Positions 22,140-34,880 of a stretch of DNA of 64,000 nt are shown in pieces. The translations under genes and the position numbers were made by a program. Position 1 is the stretch's first letter, and every line of letters begins with the position of its first letter. Under the pieces are notes generated by a model that was not told where the DNA came from, ran no database searches, and saw nothing but the letters and a program-made list of their open reading frames with translations. Origin of the DNA: Adiantum capillus-veneris (Eukaryota > Streptophyta > Polypodiopsida > Polypodiales > Pteridaceae); contig CM043943.1 of the NCBI GenBank assembly GCA_014529385.2, positions 152,653,592 through 152,717,591 of the forward strand, read 5' to 3'.

Positions 22140-24180
22140 ATAGTCCAATTGGTCCATTGTATGGAAGACTTAGAGTGCCTCTTCCATGGTGCCTCCAAGG
22201 TTTCCAAAAAATAAAATCATTGGAAAAAAAAGGCCACTATGTCTCCAATCTATTGCCCATTTGAAGCATAGAGAGAACCAAGGTCCACCACTTGTCCAAG
22301 CTAGACATGGAGCATTGACACAAGATCCAACACTTATCCAAGAGCCCTATAGTATATGTGGTAACATGGGATGCATTGATGCAACAAAAGTAGTCTAGAC
22401 TCCTCATCCATCTCGTTTTTCTTGTAGCCTAGAGGGATTAGTTTCAAGGTCTATCACTAGTCAAAAACTACACATATAACATTGATACAAGGTTCCACCA
22501 CATGTGAAACCTATCATCTCTAGTAGCATGGATGGTTTGATATCAAGGTTCACTGCGTGTTCTACCTATACTCTATTGTAGCATAGAGATTCTGGTTTGG
22601 TGGTACTACACTTGTCCAAACTTGGCTTGTTGTTGATATCTAGAGGTAATCAAGGGTCCTCCACTTGTCCAAGTTAGGCATATAAAACAATTGCAAGGTC
22701 CACCATGTGTACAACATATGATTGATTATAGCATGCATGGTCTTCTTTCATGGGCAACCATCTTCTCTCCAACATGTGTCCAACCTCGGCTCCATTGAAG
22801 CATGGAGAGAAGAAAGGTCCACCACTTATCAAAGCTATTATTTTCTCCCAGTGCTTTCAAAACCCATAATACGTTGTACAGGGGGGGGGGGGGATTCTTG
22901 TTTCAAGGTCCACCACTTGGCTAAGATTGGATCCATTGAAACATAAAGAAAAGCAAGCTCTACCATTTGTCCAAGCTAGGTGCCATTGAAACATGAAAAC
23001 CCCATAATATGTTGTATACGGGGAGTTTTTTCACGGTCTACCACTTGTCTAAGCTATGGTCCATTGGAACATGGAGAGAATCAAAGCTCCACCACTTTTC
23101 TAAGCTAGGATCCATTGAAACATGGAGAGAAGCAAGCTCCATTGTTTTTCTAAGCTAGGCTCCATTGGAACATGGAGAAAACAAGCTCCACCACTTGCCT
23201 ATTATTGCATAGAGATTCTGGTTTGAAGGTCCACCACTTGTCCAACCTTGCCTTCATGTATGGAGATAATAAAGAGTGCAATGATTCTCTAAGCTAGGGA
23301 CATAAAAGAGTTTCAAGGTCCACTACATATACGATCTATGATGGGTTGTAGCATGGGAGGTTTCATTTTAAGGTTGACCACTTCTCCAGCTCCGCTTGTC
23401 CAACCTCAGATCCATTGAAGAATGGAGAATAAAGGTGTACCAACTCTCCAAAATAGGCAAGAAAATCTCTATAAAACCCATGAATTGTTAATATATGCTA
23501 TGCTGTGGAGTTTTGTTTGAAGGTCCACTCCTTATACAAGCTACAATCCATTGAAGCATGGAAATAAGTAAGATATATCTATAGTCCAAGATAGGATCCA
23601 TTGAAACATAGAGAGAATCAAGGTCCACCACTTGTCCAAGCTATGCATGGGTAATTGATATAAGGACCACTATGTTTTCACCTATACTATGCTCTATCAT
23701 GGATGGTTTCATATACCACCAATTTTCCAACCTATTTAGTAGGTTGTATTATGGGGGTTTGGTTTCAAGGTACTTCACTTGTCTAAGGTGGGTTCCATTG
23801 AACCATGGAGAGAAACAATGTCTACCACTTGTCCGAAATATGCTCCTTTAAAACATAAAAGCAAGGTCCACCACTTGTCCAAGCTAATGTTTCTCTCAAT
23901 TGAAGCATGGAGAGAAACAAGGTCTACCACCTGTCCAAAATATGCTCCATTGAAACATAAAAGCAAGGTCCACCACTTGTCCAAGCTAATATAACAAATG
24001 GGTGTTGGTTACATGGTGTACCACACTTGTCTAAACTAGTCTCCATGCAAGGTCCACCACATGTCCAAGCTATATGATCTTGGTTTGAAGGTCTACCACA
24101 CCTCTTGAAATTAGGATCCATGTAAGGTCCACCTTTTGTCAAGCTATGCCTTTAGTGAGTACTAAAATCAAGTAAATTGT
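22140..24180 (-). repeat. minisatellite array, GGTCCACCACTTGTCCAA orientation
   Basis: The 18-bp motif and its linker (CTCCATTGAAACATGGAGAG) repeat irregularly between the SET exon and the ParB-like gene, in the orientation opposite to the 16.5-18.7 kb array. A local duplication near 23780-23995 gives two copies of a unit of about 120 bp. A run of 13 G lies at 22881-22893. The array may be the intron separating the SET exon from its upstream exon. Confidence 0.88.
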
Positions 24181-24654
24181 AGTACTTAAATACCTTTCCA
24201 AGCTCATTAAGATTTTGGTCTCTAAGGCCACCACCACATGTCTAATCTATGCTCTAATTGATTACTTATGCTAGTTCTCAAAGTCCAAACATAAGCTCCC
24301 TTCTAGCAAGGTTAGTTTAAATTTAGGCTCCAGCACCTGTCTAAGCTAGGTTCAATTTATGAAGCATCACCATTTAACCATGCTACGATCTAATGTATCA
24401 TATCAAGGGGGTATTGATAAAAGGTACAAAACTTATTGAGTTCAAGCTCTTAAGTAATTAAGTCTTTGTGAGTATTAAATGTTATAGTTTTAGTCTAAAG
24501 ATCCACCACTCAAAAACTCAAGTAATTTATTATTTACATTCAAACCTTGAATGCTTGAGATAAAAAATACAAACTCAATCAATACTATATAAAGCAAAAT
24601 CTAACATTAAGAGTATCAAATTAGTAACAAGAAACACTAACATGCACAAGAAAC
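24181..24654. other. array fringe, no gene
   Basis: Diverged remnants of the motif (CCACCACATGTCTAATCT and similar) grade into AT-rich sequence that leads to the 3' end of the ParB-like gene. Confidence 0.5.
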
Positions 24655-27221
24655 TCAAAACATATGTGTCTCCATTTCCAAAAAGTCCTCCATTGACAGA
24701 GGATGTTGTTGTTGTTCTTCTTCTTCTCTTTGTGGAGAGCACTCCTCTATAACAGGCAGAATGTCATCTGATTGCGAAGTGGATTGTTGAACTCCAACCC
24801 ATTTTTCTATATCTTCATGAGACTTAGCAAAGTCTAGCAGCATGGTCTCCACGTTTTTTGCCTCCTCCACACTATCAATTAAGCATATAAATTCTTTTTT
24901 CTCTTGTATTCCTTCTTGTGCAACCAAGGAGCCATCACCAAAAACATCAGCAAGCTTGCGGTCTTCAAAACAATATGTACGAATGTAGTGCTTGACCAAA
25001 GCTCTTTTTTTGGCCTCCAAATATTGCAAATCTGACATATCGTTATCTGCTACTTGAAGAAGAGAACAATCAATTGGCATGGGATGTTCCTCTGATCTTC
25101 TTCTCAGGTCTTCAAATGCATTGCCTTGTCCCAAGAAGGCAATAGCTGTTAGGAATTGAATTGCTCCTTTGCAAGGAGCTGATGGAAAGTGATGCAATGC
25201 ACCACAACAATGGTAGCTCAGATTATCTCCCATGGCGTGAAAGGCACATTGCAATTTTCTGAAGTTAGTGAAATCCACAAATGCAAGAAAGACAAATCCA
25301 GGATCTGTTGACCCTCCAGCAATAGCCAAGATCCCATCCAAAGCATTGTTAAATGTCTCCTCACTCCACTTCAAATTGCCTCCAACGTTTTTTGTCATAT
25401 CTAAAACACATAAGCCAATAGGCACTTTATTATTGAAGTGGCGCATCAAGTAGAGATTGCCTTCCATTTGTAGGCTCACCACATAGATTGACCATGGCAA
25501 ATCTCTAGGATCAGTTTTCTCCTTTTGAAGGTGAATTGCCCATTGCATGTATTTTATTGCTCCATCTGGAAAAGCCATTTTTTTTGTTCCACGCATCAAA
25601 CTAGATTTGATCCATTCCTCGCATAGCATTAAAATTGTTTTATAAACAACATCATTGATGTTATACATTTTGACCACTTCCTCCCAGTCTTTACATGGTG
25701 AAGACTCATTCAAATTGTTGAAGCCTTCAAGAAGTGCATCTTGAATCAATTTTTCTTGCTTCAACTGCTTGATTCGATCATACATGTCAATTGCATCACC
25801 ATCCTTTGCACTCTTTGACAGTAAAATCTTCTCATCTCTAATCTCTTCTTGAATAGTCTTTACCTCTGAATCCTCAAGGCCACAAAGGTATCTAAATACA
25901 GTTGTTGGGGGTTTCTTATTCTCCTCTTCTAGCTTTTCAATGATTTCTATTCAGCAATCATAAACTAAATGAGAGTACGTGACCATGTGTGCCTGTTTAG
26001 CAATCTAACTTGCTATTGCACTCATTCTTGCCAATCGAAGAAAAGCCTAAAAAGAAATAGAGAAATAATTAAACTATTGAGCAAGATTTGTTAATTAAAC
26101 ACTATCAAAAAGACAAAGAAAATAACTTACATCCCATCCGGCACGAGATGCATGTCCCTCTGCAATTCCACTTGCTGCCTTTGGTGGTCGTCCTGAGAAG
26201 ATCCATTGACTCCGTAAATGTCTCAATATTTGGTTGTAAGGTTGCTTGACATACAATGCCTGAGCCTCCTCATTTGCAATGGCAGATATAGCAGTTGCAA
26301 CAAATGGAGGAGCATTCACAACAATGCGAGCCTTTCTAAATTTATACACGCTAATCAGTCTTTCAAATATCTCTTTGTTGTTTTGTTCATTGTGAAGCAA
26401 AACTTTTGCAGCATAGATTGAATGCTGCCCATCAAGAATCCAATAATAATAATCTTTAATTTTTTTCTCCTCTACCTCTTCTACTGCCAAAGGAGTCCCC
26501 TTCTTTGATTTTGCATTTCGAATAGGCATCAAATGTGCACATGCTGCAGGCTTGGTCGTACTCCGTGAAAATCCAAATAACACACTTTCAACGTGTTTTT
26601 TATCCATAATACGTGCATTATAGTGATCAGGAGCAAGCCAACAATTTTGAATAGGGATATCAAATTCCCTATATTGGGAAGGAAAATAATTTATGTACTT
26701 ATTCATTCCACCTGTATCTTTTTCTTGTCCTTTCATGGCCTCAGCTTCTAAAACATCTAGATCCACAATTCTCATCTTTGACATTGAACCCTCTGTTGAT
26801 GAGGATGCCAAAGATGCCTTGTCTACATCCAAAATGAAACTAGTTCCCTTATCTGCTACTTTTTGCACTTTTGATTGCTTCTTTGTGGATGATGGTCGTG
26901 AAGCTTTCACCTTTTTTCATTGTAGTGTGGCAATGATGGATCTTTGAATTTGATCTGCTGTGATGTTTGGATTTGATTCTGCAAACTTCCATCCTCAATG
27001 CATTCCACCTCCGGATGACTATCAACTACAGAGACAGATGCTTCCACAACATGTCCAACATCTTCAAACAAGCTGTCATTCTCCTTTTTGTCAATAAATA
27101 GATGCACCTTATGAAATTGTGCACCCTCTATACCATGTATGTCCAAATACCATTTCCTAAGATCATTGCAAGTATAGTCAACTGAGACAGCAACCCTTGC
27201 AACCTGTTTTTTTGGAGCCAT
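24655..27221 (-). pseudogene. ParB-like domain plus methyltransferase-like protein, two exons, recently broken
   Basis: Exon 1 starts at ATG 27221 (MAPKKQVARV) after an acceptor GTTTCAG and ends at donor GAT/GTAAGT (26131/26130). Exon 2 starts after TTTTTAG at 26046 and runs in the same phase to TGA 24657-24655. Exon 1 holds a ParB/sulfiredoxin-like fold: FDIPIQNCWLAPDHYNAR, then WILDGQHSIYAAKVLL (nt 26439-26392), matching the family G-x-x-R-x-x-A motif with Ser for Arg. Exon 2 has VPIGLCVLDMTKNVGGNLKW and, further on, LADVFGDGSLVAQEG (FGDGS at about 24942). These resemble motif IV and motif I (FxGxG) of a beta-class DNA methyltransferase in permuted order, though the DPPY motif is not intact. 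ParB-methylase pairings are familiar in bacteria and phages. Three lesions separate it from a full frame of about 825 codons: a one-base loss in an A6 run (about 26913-26918), TAG at 26007-26005 and TGA at 25953-25951. The methyltransferase assignment is inference; the ParB part is firmer. Confidence 0.6.
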
Positions 27222-27289
27222 CTTTCCTGAAACAAAAAAAACCAAATGTTATTTTAGCATATATTTTTTTGTAATGAATTAAGTTTGTG

Positions 27290-30200
27290 TGAATACAAGG
27301 TCCACCACTTGTTCAAGTTAGATCTAAGCAAGTATACATAGTAATCTTTTAAGCTAGCAATCTAAGGGAAGGGAGAAGTAAGGTCCACCACTTGTCCAAG
27401 CTCAGCTCTAGACAACATGGAGAGATTTGAGGTCTACTAATTGTCTAATATAGGCTAACTATATTGAAACATAGAGAGAAGCAAAGGTCCACCACTTGTC
27501 CAATCTAGGGTCCATTGAAACATGGAGAGAAGGATGCTCCACCATTTGTCCAAAATAGGCTCCATTGAAACATGAAGAGAAGCAATATGCACCATGTCTT
27601 CGAGATGCTAGGCTCCATTGAAATACCTTAAACCCACGATATTTAGTATATGTGGGGTTTAAATTCAAGGTCCACCACTTGTCCAACCTATTCTCCCTAG
27701 TAGCATGAGTGGTTTGGTCTCAAGATTCACCACTTTTCCACTCTATGTCATTATATTAAGAAGATTTGGGTGTTAAGGTCCACCACTTGTCCAACCTATA
27801 AGGCTATATCTAAAATGGTATTATTTACCACCACTTGGAATGCACATGATAGGTTTTACATAGGGGTCTGGTTCCAAGGTCCACCACTTGTCCAAGCTAA
27901 CTCTATTGAAACATAGAGAGAATCAAAGGTCCACCACTTGTCCAAGCTAGGCTCCATTGAAACATGGAGAGAAGGATGCTCCACCATTTGTCCAAGCCAG
28001 GTTCGATTGAAACATGAAGAGAAGCAAGCTGCACCATGTCTCCAAAATGCTAGGCTCCATTGAAATATCTTAAACCCATGATATTTCGTACATGGGGGGT
28101 TTACATTCAAGGTCCACCACTTGTCCAACCTATTATCACTAGTAGCATGAGTGGTTTGGTCTCAGGATTCACCACTTGTCCACTTTATATCATTATATTA
28201 AGAAGATCTGGGTGTTAAGGTCCACCACTTGTCCAACCTATAAGGATATATCTTAAAGGGTATTCTTTCTGACCACTTGGAATGACCATGATAGGTTTTA
28301 CATGGGGGTTTGGTTCGAAGGTCCACCACTTGTCCAAGATAACTCTATTGAAACATAGAGAGAAGCAAAGGTCCACCACTTGTACAAGCTAGGGTCCATT
28401 GAAACATGGAGAGAAGGATGCTCCACCATTTTTCCAAGATTGGCTCCATTGAAACATGAAGAGAAGCAAGCTACACCATGTCTCCAAGATGCTAAGATCC
28501 ATTTAAATACCTTAAACCCACGATATTTTATACATGGGGAGTTTACATTCAAGGTCCACCACTTGTCCAACCTATTATCTCTAGTAGCATGAGTGGTTTG
28601 GTCTCAAGATTCACCACTTTTCCACTCTAAGTCATTACGTTAAGAAGATCTGGGTGTTAAGGTCGACCATTTGTCCAACCTATAAGGGTATATCTTAAAG
28701 GGTATTATTTCTCACTACTTGAAATGCCCATGATATGTTTTACATGGGGGTTTGGTTCCAAGGTCCACCACTTGTCCAAGCTAACTCTATTGAAACATAG
28801 AGAGAAACAAAGGTCCACCACTTGTCCAAGCTAGGCTCCATTGAAACATGGAGAGAAGGATGCTCCACCATTTGTCGAAGCTAACTCTATTGAAACATGG
28901 GGGTTTACATTCAAGGTCCACCACTTGTCCAACCTATTAACGCTAGTAGCATGAGTGGTTTGGTCTCAAGATTCACCACTTTTTCACTCTATGTCATTAT
29001 ATTAAGAATATATGGGTGTTAAGGTCCACCACTTGTCCAAGCTATAAGGCTATATCTTAAGGGTTATTCTTTCTTACCACTTGGAGTGACCATGATAGGT
29101 TTTACATGGGGGTTTGGTTCCAAGGTCCACCACTTGTCCAAGATAACTCTATTGAAACATACAGAAAAGCAAAGGTCCACCACTTGTCCAAGCTAGGGTC
29201 CATTGAAACATGGAGAGAAGGATGCTCCACCATTTGTCCAAGATACGCTCCATTGAAACATGAAGAGAAGCAAGCTACACCATGTCTCCAAGATTCCAAG
29301 CTCCATTGAAATACCTTAAACCCATGATATTTCGTACATGGGGGGTTTACATTCAAGGTCCACCACTTGTCCAACCTATTATCTCTAGTAGCATGAGTGG
29401 TTTGGTCTCAAGATTCACCACTTTTCCACTCTATGTCATTATATTAAGAATATCTGGGTGCTAAGGTCCACCACTTGTCCAACCTATAAGGCTATATCTT
29501 AAACTTTATTCTTTCTCACCACTTGGAGTTACCATGATAGGTTTACATGGGAGTTTGGTTACAAGGCCCACCTCTTGTCCAAGCTTACTCTATTGAAACA
29601 TAGAGAGAAGCAAAGGTCCACCACTTGTCCAAGCTAGGCTCCCTTAAAAAATGGAGAGAAGGATACTCCATTATTTGTCAAAGATAGGCTCCATTGAAAC
29701 ATGAAGAGAAGCAAGCTGCACCATGTCTCCAAGATGCTAGGCTCCATTGAAATACCTTAAACCCATAATATTTCTTACATGGGGGGTATACATTCAAGGT
29801 CCACCACTTGTCCAACCTATTATCCTTAGTAGCATGATTGGTTTGGTCTCAAGATTCACCACTTTTCCACTCTATGTCGTTATATTAAGAAGATCTAGGT
29901 TTTAAGGTCGACCACTTGTCTAACCTATAAGGCTAGATCTTAAAGGGTATTATATTCTCACCACTTGGAATGACCATGATATTTTTTACATGGGGGTTTG
30001 GTTCCAAGGTCCACCACTTGTCCAAGCTAACTCTATGGAAACATACAGAGAAGCAAAGGTCCACCACTTGTCCAAGCTAGGCTCCATTGAGACATTTAGA
30101 GAAGGATGATCCCCCATTTGTGGAAGATAGGCTCCATCGAAACATGAAGAGAAGCAAGCTGCACCATGTCTCCAAGATGCTAGGCTTCATCCAAATACCT

Positions 30201-32990
30201 TAAACCCAAGATATTTTGCACATGGGGGGTTTACATTCAAGGGCCACCACTTGTCCAAGCTATTATCACTAGTAGCATGAGTGGTTTTATTTCAAGATTC
30301 ACCACTTTTCCACCCTATGTCATTATATTAAGAATATGTGGGTGATAAGGTCCACCACTTGTCCAACCTATAAGTCTATAACTTGGAGTGACCATGACAG
30401 GTTTTACATTGGGGTTTGGTTCCAAGCTCCACCACTTGTCCAAGCTAACTCTATTGAAACAGAGAGAGAAGCAAAGGTCCATCACTTGTCCAAGCTAGGC
30501 TCCATTGAAACATGGAGATAGGGATGCTCCACCATTTTTCTAAGATAGGATCTATTGAAACATGACGAGAAGAAAGCTGCACCATGTATCCAAGATGCTA
30601 GGCTCCATCGAAAAACATTAAACCCACGATATGTCGTAGATGAGGGGTTTACATTCAAGGTCCAACACTTGTCCAAGCTATTATTGGTAGTAGCCTGAGT
30701 GGTTTGGTCTCAAGATTCACCACTTTTCCACTCTATGTCATTATATTAAAAATATGTGGGTGTTAAGGTCCACCACTTGTGCAACCTATAAGGCTACATC
30801 TTAAAGGTTATTCTTTCGTACCACTTGGAGTGACCATGATAGGTTTTACATGGGAGTTTGGTTCCAAGGTCCACCACTTGTCCAAGCTAACTCTATTGAA
30901 TCATAGATAAAAGCAAAGGTCCACCACTTGTCCAAGCTAGGCTCCATTAAAACATGGAGAGAACGATGCTCCACCATTTGGCGAAGCTAACTCTATTGAA
31001 ACATGGGGGGTTTACGTTCAAGGTCCACAACTTGTCCAAGCTATTACCGCTAGTAGCATGAGTGGTTTTCTCTTAAGATTCACCACTTTTTCACTCTATG
31101 TCATTATATTAAGAATATTTGGGTGTTAAGGTACACCACTTGTCCAACCTATAAGGCTATATCTTAAAGGTTATTCTTTCTCACCACTTGGAGTGACCAT
31201 GATAGGTTTTACATGGGGGTTTGGTTCCAAGGTCCACCACTTGTCCAAGCTAGGGTCCATTGAAACATGGAGAGGAGGATGCTCCACCATTTGCCCAAGA
31301 TAGGCTCCATCGAAAAATGAAGAGAAGCAAGCTGCACCATGTCTCCAAAATGCTAGGCTTTATCGAAATACCTTAAACCTAGGATATTTTGTACATGGGG
31401 GGTTCACATTCAAGGGGAAATACGTGTCCAAGCTATTATTGCTAGTAGCATGAGTGGCTTTGTCTCAAGATTCACCACTTTTTCACTCTATGTCATTATA
31501 TTAAGAATATGAGGGTGTTAAGGTCCACCACTTGCCCAACCTATAAGTCTATATCTCAAAGGTTATTCTTTCTTACCACTTGGAGTGACCATGATAGGTT
31601 TTACATTGGGGTTTGGTTCCAAGCTCCACCACTTGTCCAAGCTAACTCTATTGAAACAGAGAGAGAAGCAAAGGTCCACCACTTGTCCAAGATAGGCTCC
31701 ATTGAAACATGGAGAGAAGGATGCTCCACCATTTGTCCAAGATAGGCTCCATTGAAACATGACGAGAAGCAAGCTGCACCATGTCTCCAAGATGCTAGGC
31801 TCTATCGAAAAACATTAAACTCACGATATGTCGTAGATGAGGGGTTTACATTCAAGGTCCAACACTTGTCCAAGCTATTATTGGTAGTAGCATGAGTGGT
31901 TTGGTCTCAAGATTCACCACTTTTCCACTCTATATCATTATATTAAGAATATGTTAGTGTTAAGGTCCACCACTTGTCCAACCTATAAGGCTACATCTTA
32001 AAGGTTATTCTCTCTTACCACTTGGAGTGACCATGATAGGTTTTACATGGGGGTTTGGTTCCAAGGTCCACCACTTGTCCAAGCTAACTCTATTGAAACA
32101 TAGAGAGAAACAAAGGTCCACCACTTGTCCAAGCTAGGCTCCATTGAAACATGGAGAGAAGGATGGTCCACCATTTGTCCAAGATAGGCTCCATTGAAAC
32201 ATGACGAGAAGCAAGCTGCACCATGTCTCCAAGATGCTAGGCTCCATCGAAATACATTAAACCCACGATATTTCGTAGATAAGGGGTTTACATTCAAGGT
32301 CCACCACTTGTCCAAGCTATTATTGCTAGTAGCCTGAGTGGTTTGGTCTGAAGATTCACCACTTTTATTAAGAATATGTGGGTGTTAATGTCCACCACTT
32401 GTCCAACCTATAAGGCTACATCTTAAATGTTATTCTTTCTTTCCACTTGGAGTGACCATGATAGGTTTTACATGGGGGTTTGGTTCCAAGGTTCACCACT
32501 TGTCCAAGCTAACTCTATTGAAACATAGAGAGAAACAAAGGTCCACCACTTGTCCAAGCTAGGGTCCATTGAAACATGGAGAGAAGGATGCTCCACCATT
32601 TTTCCAAGATAGGCTCCATTGAAACATGAAGAGAAGCAAGCTGCACCATGTCTCCAAGATGCTAGGCTCCATCAAAATACCTTAAACCCACGATATTTCG
32701 TAGATGAGGGGTTTACATTCAAGGTCCAACACTTGTCCAAGCTATTATTGGTAGTAGCCTGAGTGGTTTGGTCTCAAGATTCACCACTTTTCCACTCTAT
32801 ATCATTATATTAAGAATATCTTGGTGTTAAGGTCCACCACTTGTCCAACCTATAAGGCTATTCTTAAATGATATTTTTTCTCACCACTTGGAATGTGCAT
32901 GATATGTTTTACATGGGGTTTTGTTCCAAGGTCCACCACTTGTCCAAGCTAGATCTATTACATATATATTATACATACAATATTCAACTA
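27290..32990 (-). repeat. higher-order minisatellite: about 13 copies of a 441-bp unit
   Basis: The landmark CCTATAAG-type junction recurs at 27795, 28236, 28679, 29039, 29483, 29924, 30367, 30785, 31149, 31540, 31982, 32408 and 32849. Spacings are 441-444 bp, or shorter where a monomer is deleted (360, 418, 364, 391, 426). Each unit holds about six to eight monomers built on GGTCCACCACTTGTCCAA plus the linker CTCCATTGAAACATGGAG. Several units keep a 90-codon minus-strand frame beginning MDKWWTLNVN. I treat these as repeat translations, because they reproduce the repeat and have no independent signals. Confidence 0.95.
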
Positions 32991-33580
32991 GATTCCCTAC
33001 CTATCATGTCCAGTAGCATGGATGCTCTAGCTTTAAGGTCCACCACTTGTCCAACCTATACTCTCTTATGTAAGGGAGATCTCGCTATAAATTCAAAACC
33101 TTCCCGCCTAAATTTAAAATTCAAAATCTGATCGCCTAAATTTAAAATATCCCTCCCAAATTTTAAATATCCCGCCCAAATTTTAAAATTCAAACTTTTT
33201 AAAAAAAATTTAAATTTTACCACTTAAATTTTAAAATATTCCACGCGAAATTGATTTTAAATTCACGTTTACCACAAAAAGATATCATTATACCACCTAA
33301 ATTCAAATATGCAAACCTCAAATCATTATATTGTACATAAATTCAAGCAAATTCAAATTAACAAGCCTAAACTGATATTAGTTTGCATAGATATGAATTT
33401 ATCACACCTAAATTATGTCACCATGTTAGAGAGAGTGGTTAGAGAATTTGAACAAGGTCCACCACTTGTCCAACCTAGATACCAAGAAGGATTGAGTGTA
33501 CAAGGTATTGTTTGGAGGTCCTTATAGTCCACTGGTCTCAAGGTCCACCACTTGTGGTAAGGGTCACCAAAAAGTGTATA
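32991..33580 (-). repeat. array fringe and AT-rich TAAATTTAAAATT repeats
   Basis: A few isolated copies of the 18-bp motif (about 33037, 33455 and 33540) flank an AT-rich stretch at 33090-33300. There, variants of CCCGCCTAAATTTAAAAT recur about every 20-25 bp. No gene. Confidence 0.7.
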
Positions 33581-33969
33581 TATTCATCCAAAGAAATACA
33601 CGTATTTTTGGTCTACATGTCCTAGTTTCAACCATTTATGTCCATTAGGTGTATCACTAAACAACACTACTATTTTTGAGAAACAGAAGTTACAATCATA
33701 TCTACAAATGGATTAGAGGAAAATCAGCTCAGCATACATCCAGAACTCGCTACAAGAATCGACTTTAACAGATCACGCAAGTAAGTCTTCCATTCAAGTT
33801 TAATAGTATTACAATGTGTTAGTTATTTGTGATATTTATGTATGTATATTTACTATGTGTGCATATCGTAATTAAGTGTAATTGTGTATCTGCATTATGT
33901 ATGAGTATTACAATGAAATAACACAAATATACATACATACACATAGATAACGCAGACGCACACATACAT

Positions 33970-34008
33970 GAGCATGTATTTTCAAGAGAGAGATAGCAAG
34001 ATACAGAG

Positions 34009-34103
<95 letters not shown>

Positions 34104-34390
34104 CCTATTTTCTAGAGAGAGGAGAGAGAGAAAGATAACAGATTTCACTGTGTTTATGTATGTGGAAGAGAGGAAGACGATGTATGGGAATATGTGCACG
34201 TATTTTCAAGAGAGAGACAACAAGATAACAGATTTCACTGTGGTTATGTACGTGGAAGTGAGGAAGACAATGTGTGGGAATATGTGCATGTATTTTCAAG
34301 AGAGAGACAACAAGATAACAGATTTCACTGTGGTCATGTATGTGGAAGAGAGGAAGACGATGTGTGGGAATATGTGTATGTGTGCGGGGA
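33970..34390 (+). repeat. 90-bp tandem repeat interrupted by a GATA/GA microsatellite
   Basis: The landmark GATAACAGATTTCACTGTG occurs at 34134, 34224 and 34314, exactly 90 bp apart. Part of an earlier unit (GCATGTATTTTCAAGAGAGAGA) is at 33972. Between them the short GAGAGAGA tract of the unit has grown into GATA repeats (about 34007-34028) and a GA run of about 70 bp (34028-34099). Because 90 is a multiple of three, the plus-strand frame 34150-34488 shows a 30-residue repeat (FQERDNKITDFTVV). I do not regard this as a proven gene. Confidence 0.85.
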
Positions 34391-34880
34391 TATTTTTAAA
34401 CTACGTATCTCTGTCTTTTGACGAGAGAGTGTGTGTGCAAGAAGAGTTACAGAGAACCATCTTCTCTATATGGAGAAAGACAGAGTGAGAGAGAGAGAAA
34501 TACCTGTTTTTTCTCTATTCGTGAGGTGTGCAATGTCTCCTGAGAAGAAGCTATGCTCGATCCTGCCCTTCTGGAAAGCGTTGCGTACGCTGCTGTTTCT
34601 TTATCTTGTACGAGAACTTTCAATCCTGTGCGCTCCACCTGTGTGTTGTGTACGATGCCGGGCTTGCTCCTCTACGTGCGCGTATACTCCAACTGTGTGC
34701 GATCCGTGTGCGCTTTTTGTGTGTTTGCTGCTCGCCTGCTTTCTCTGTGTGCGTCGCTCGTGCGCTCTCTCTGTGCCTAATCTTGATAGGGTTTATTAGA
34801 ATGCCACGTATGCTACAAGTCCATGTTTTATCATAGAATTTAAAAAAACAAAAGCAATATAAAACATTAACCAATTCACA
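34391..34880. other. no supported gene
   Basis: Several overlapping Cys-rich frames of 60-120 codons occur at 34430-34840 on both strands. None has a recognisable domain, and the base pattern (TGTGTGCG, CTCTCTGTG) suggests decayed low-complexity DNA. Confidence 0.5.

Noticed and set aside
26905-26925. Programmed -1 frameshift at the A6 run in the ParB-like gene
   Set aside because: The run is not in the phase required for a standard X-XXY-YYZ slippery site, and other nonsense changes exist in the gene. A one-base deletion is simpler.
27459-32315. Recurring 90-codon minus-strand frames (MDKWWTLNV...)
   Set aside because: They repeat with the 441-bp unit and are broken in many units. They have no start or splice context of their own, so they look like translations of a satellite.
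34431-34840. Overlapping Cys-rich frames of 75-122 codons
   Set aside because: Three plus-strand frames and one minus-strand frame compete over the same low-complexity DNA. No domain or splice context.
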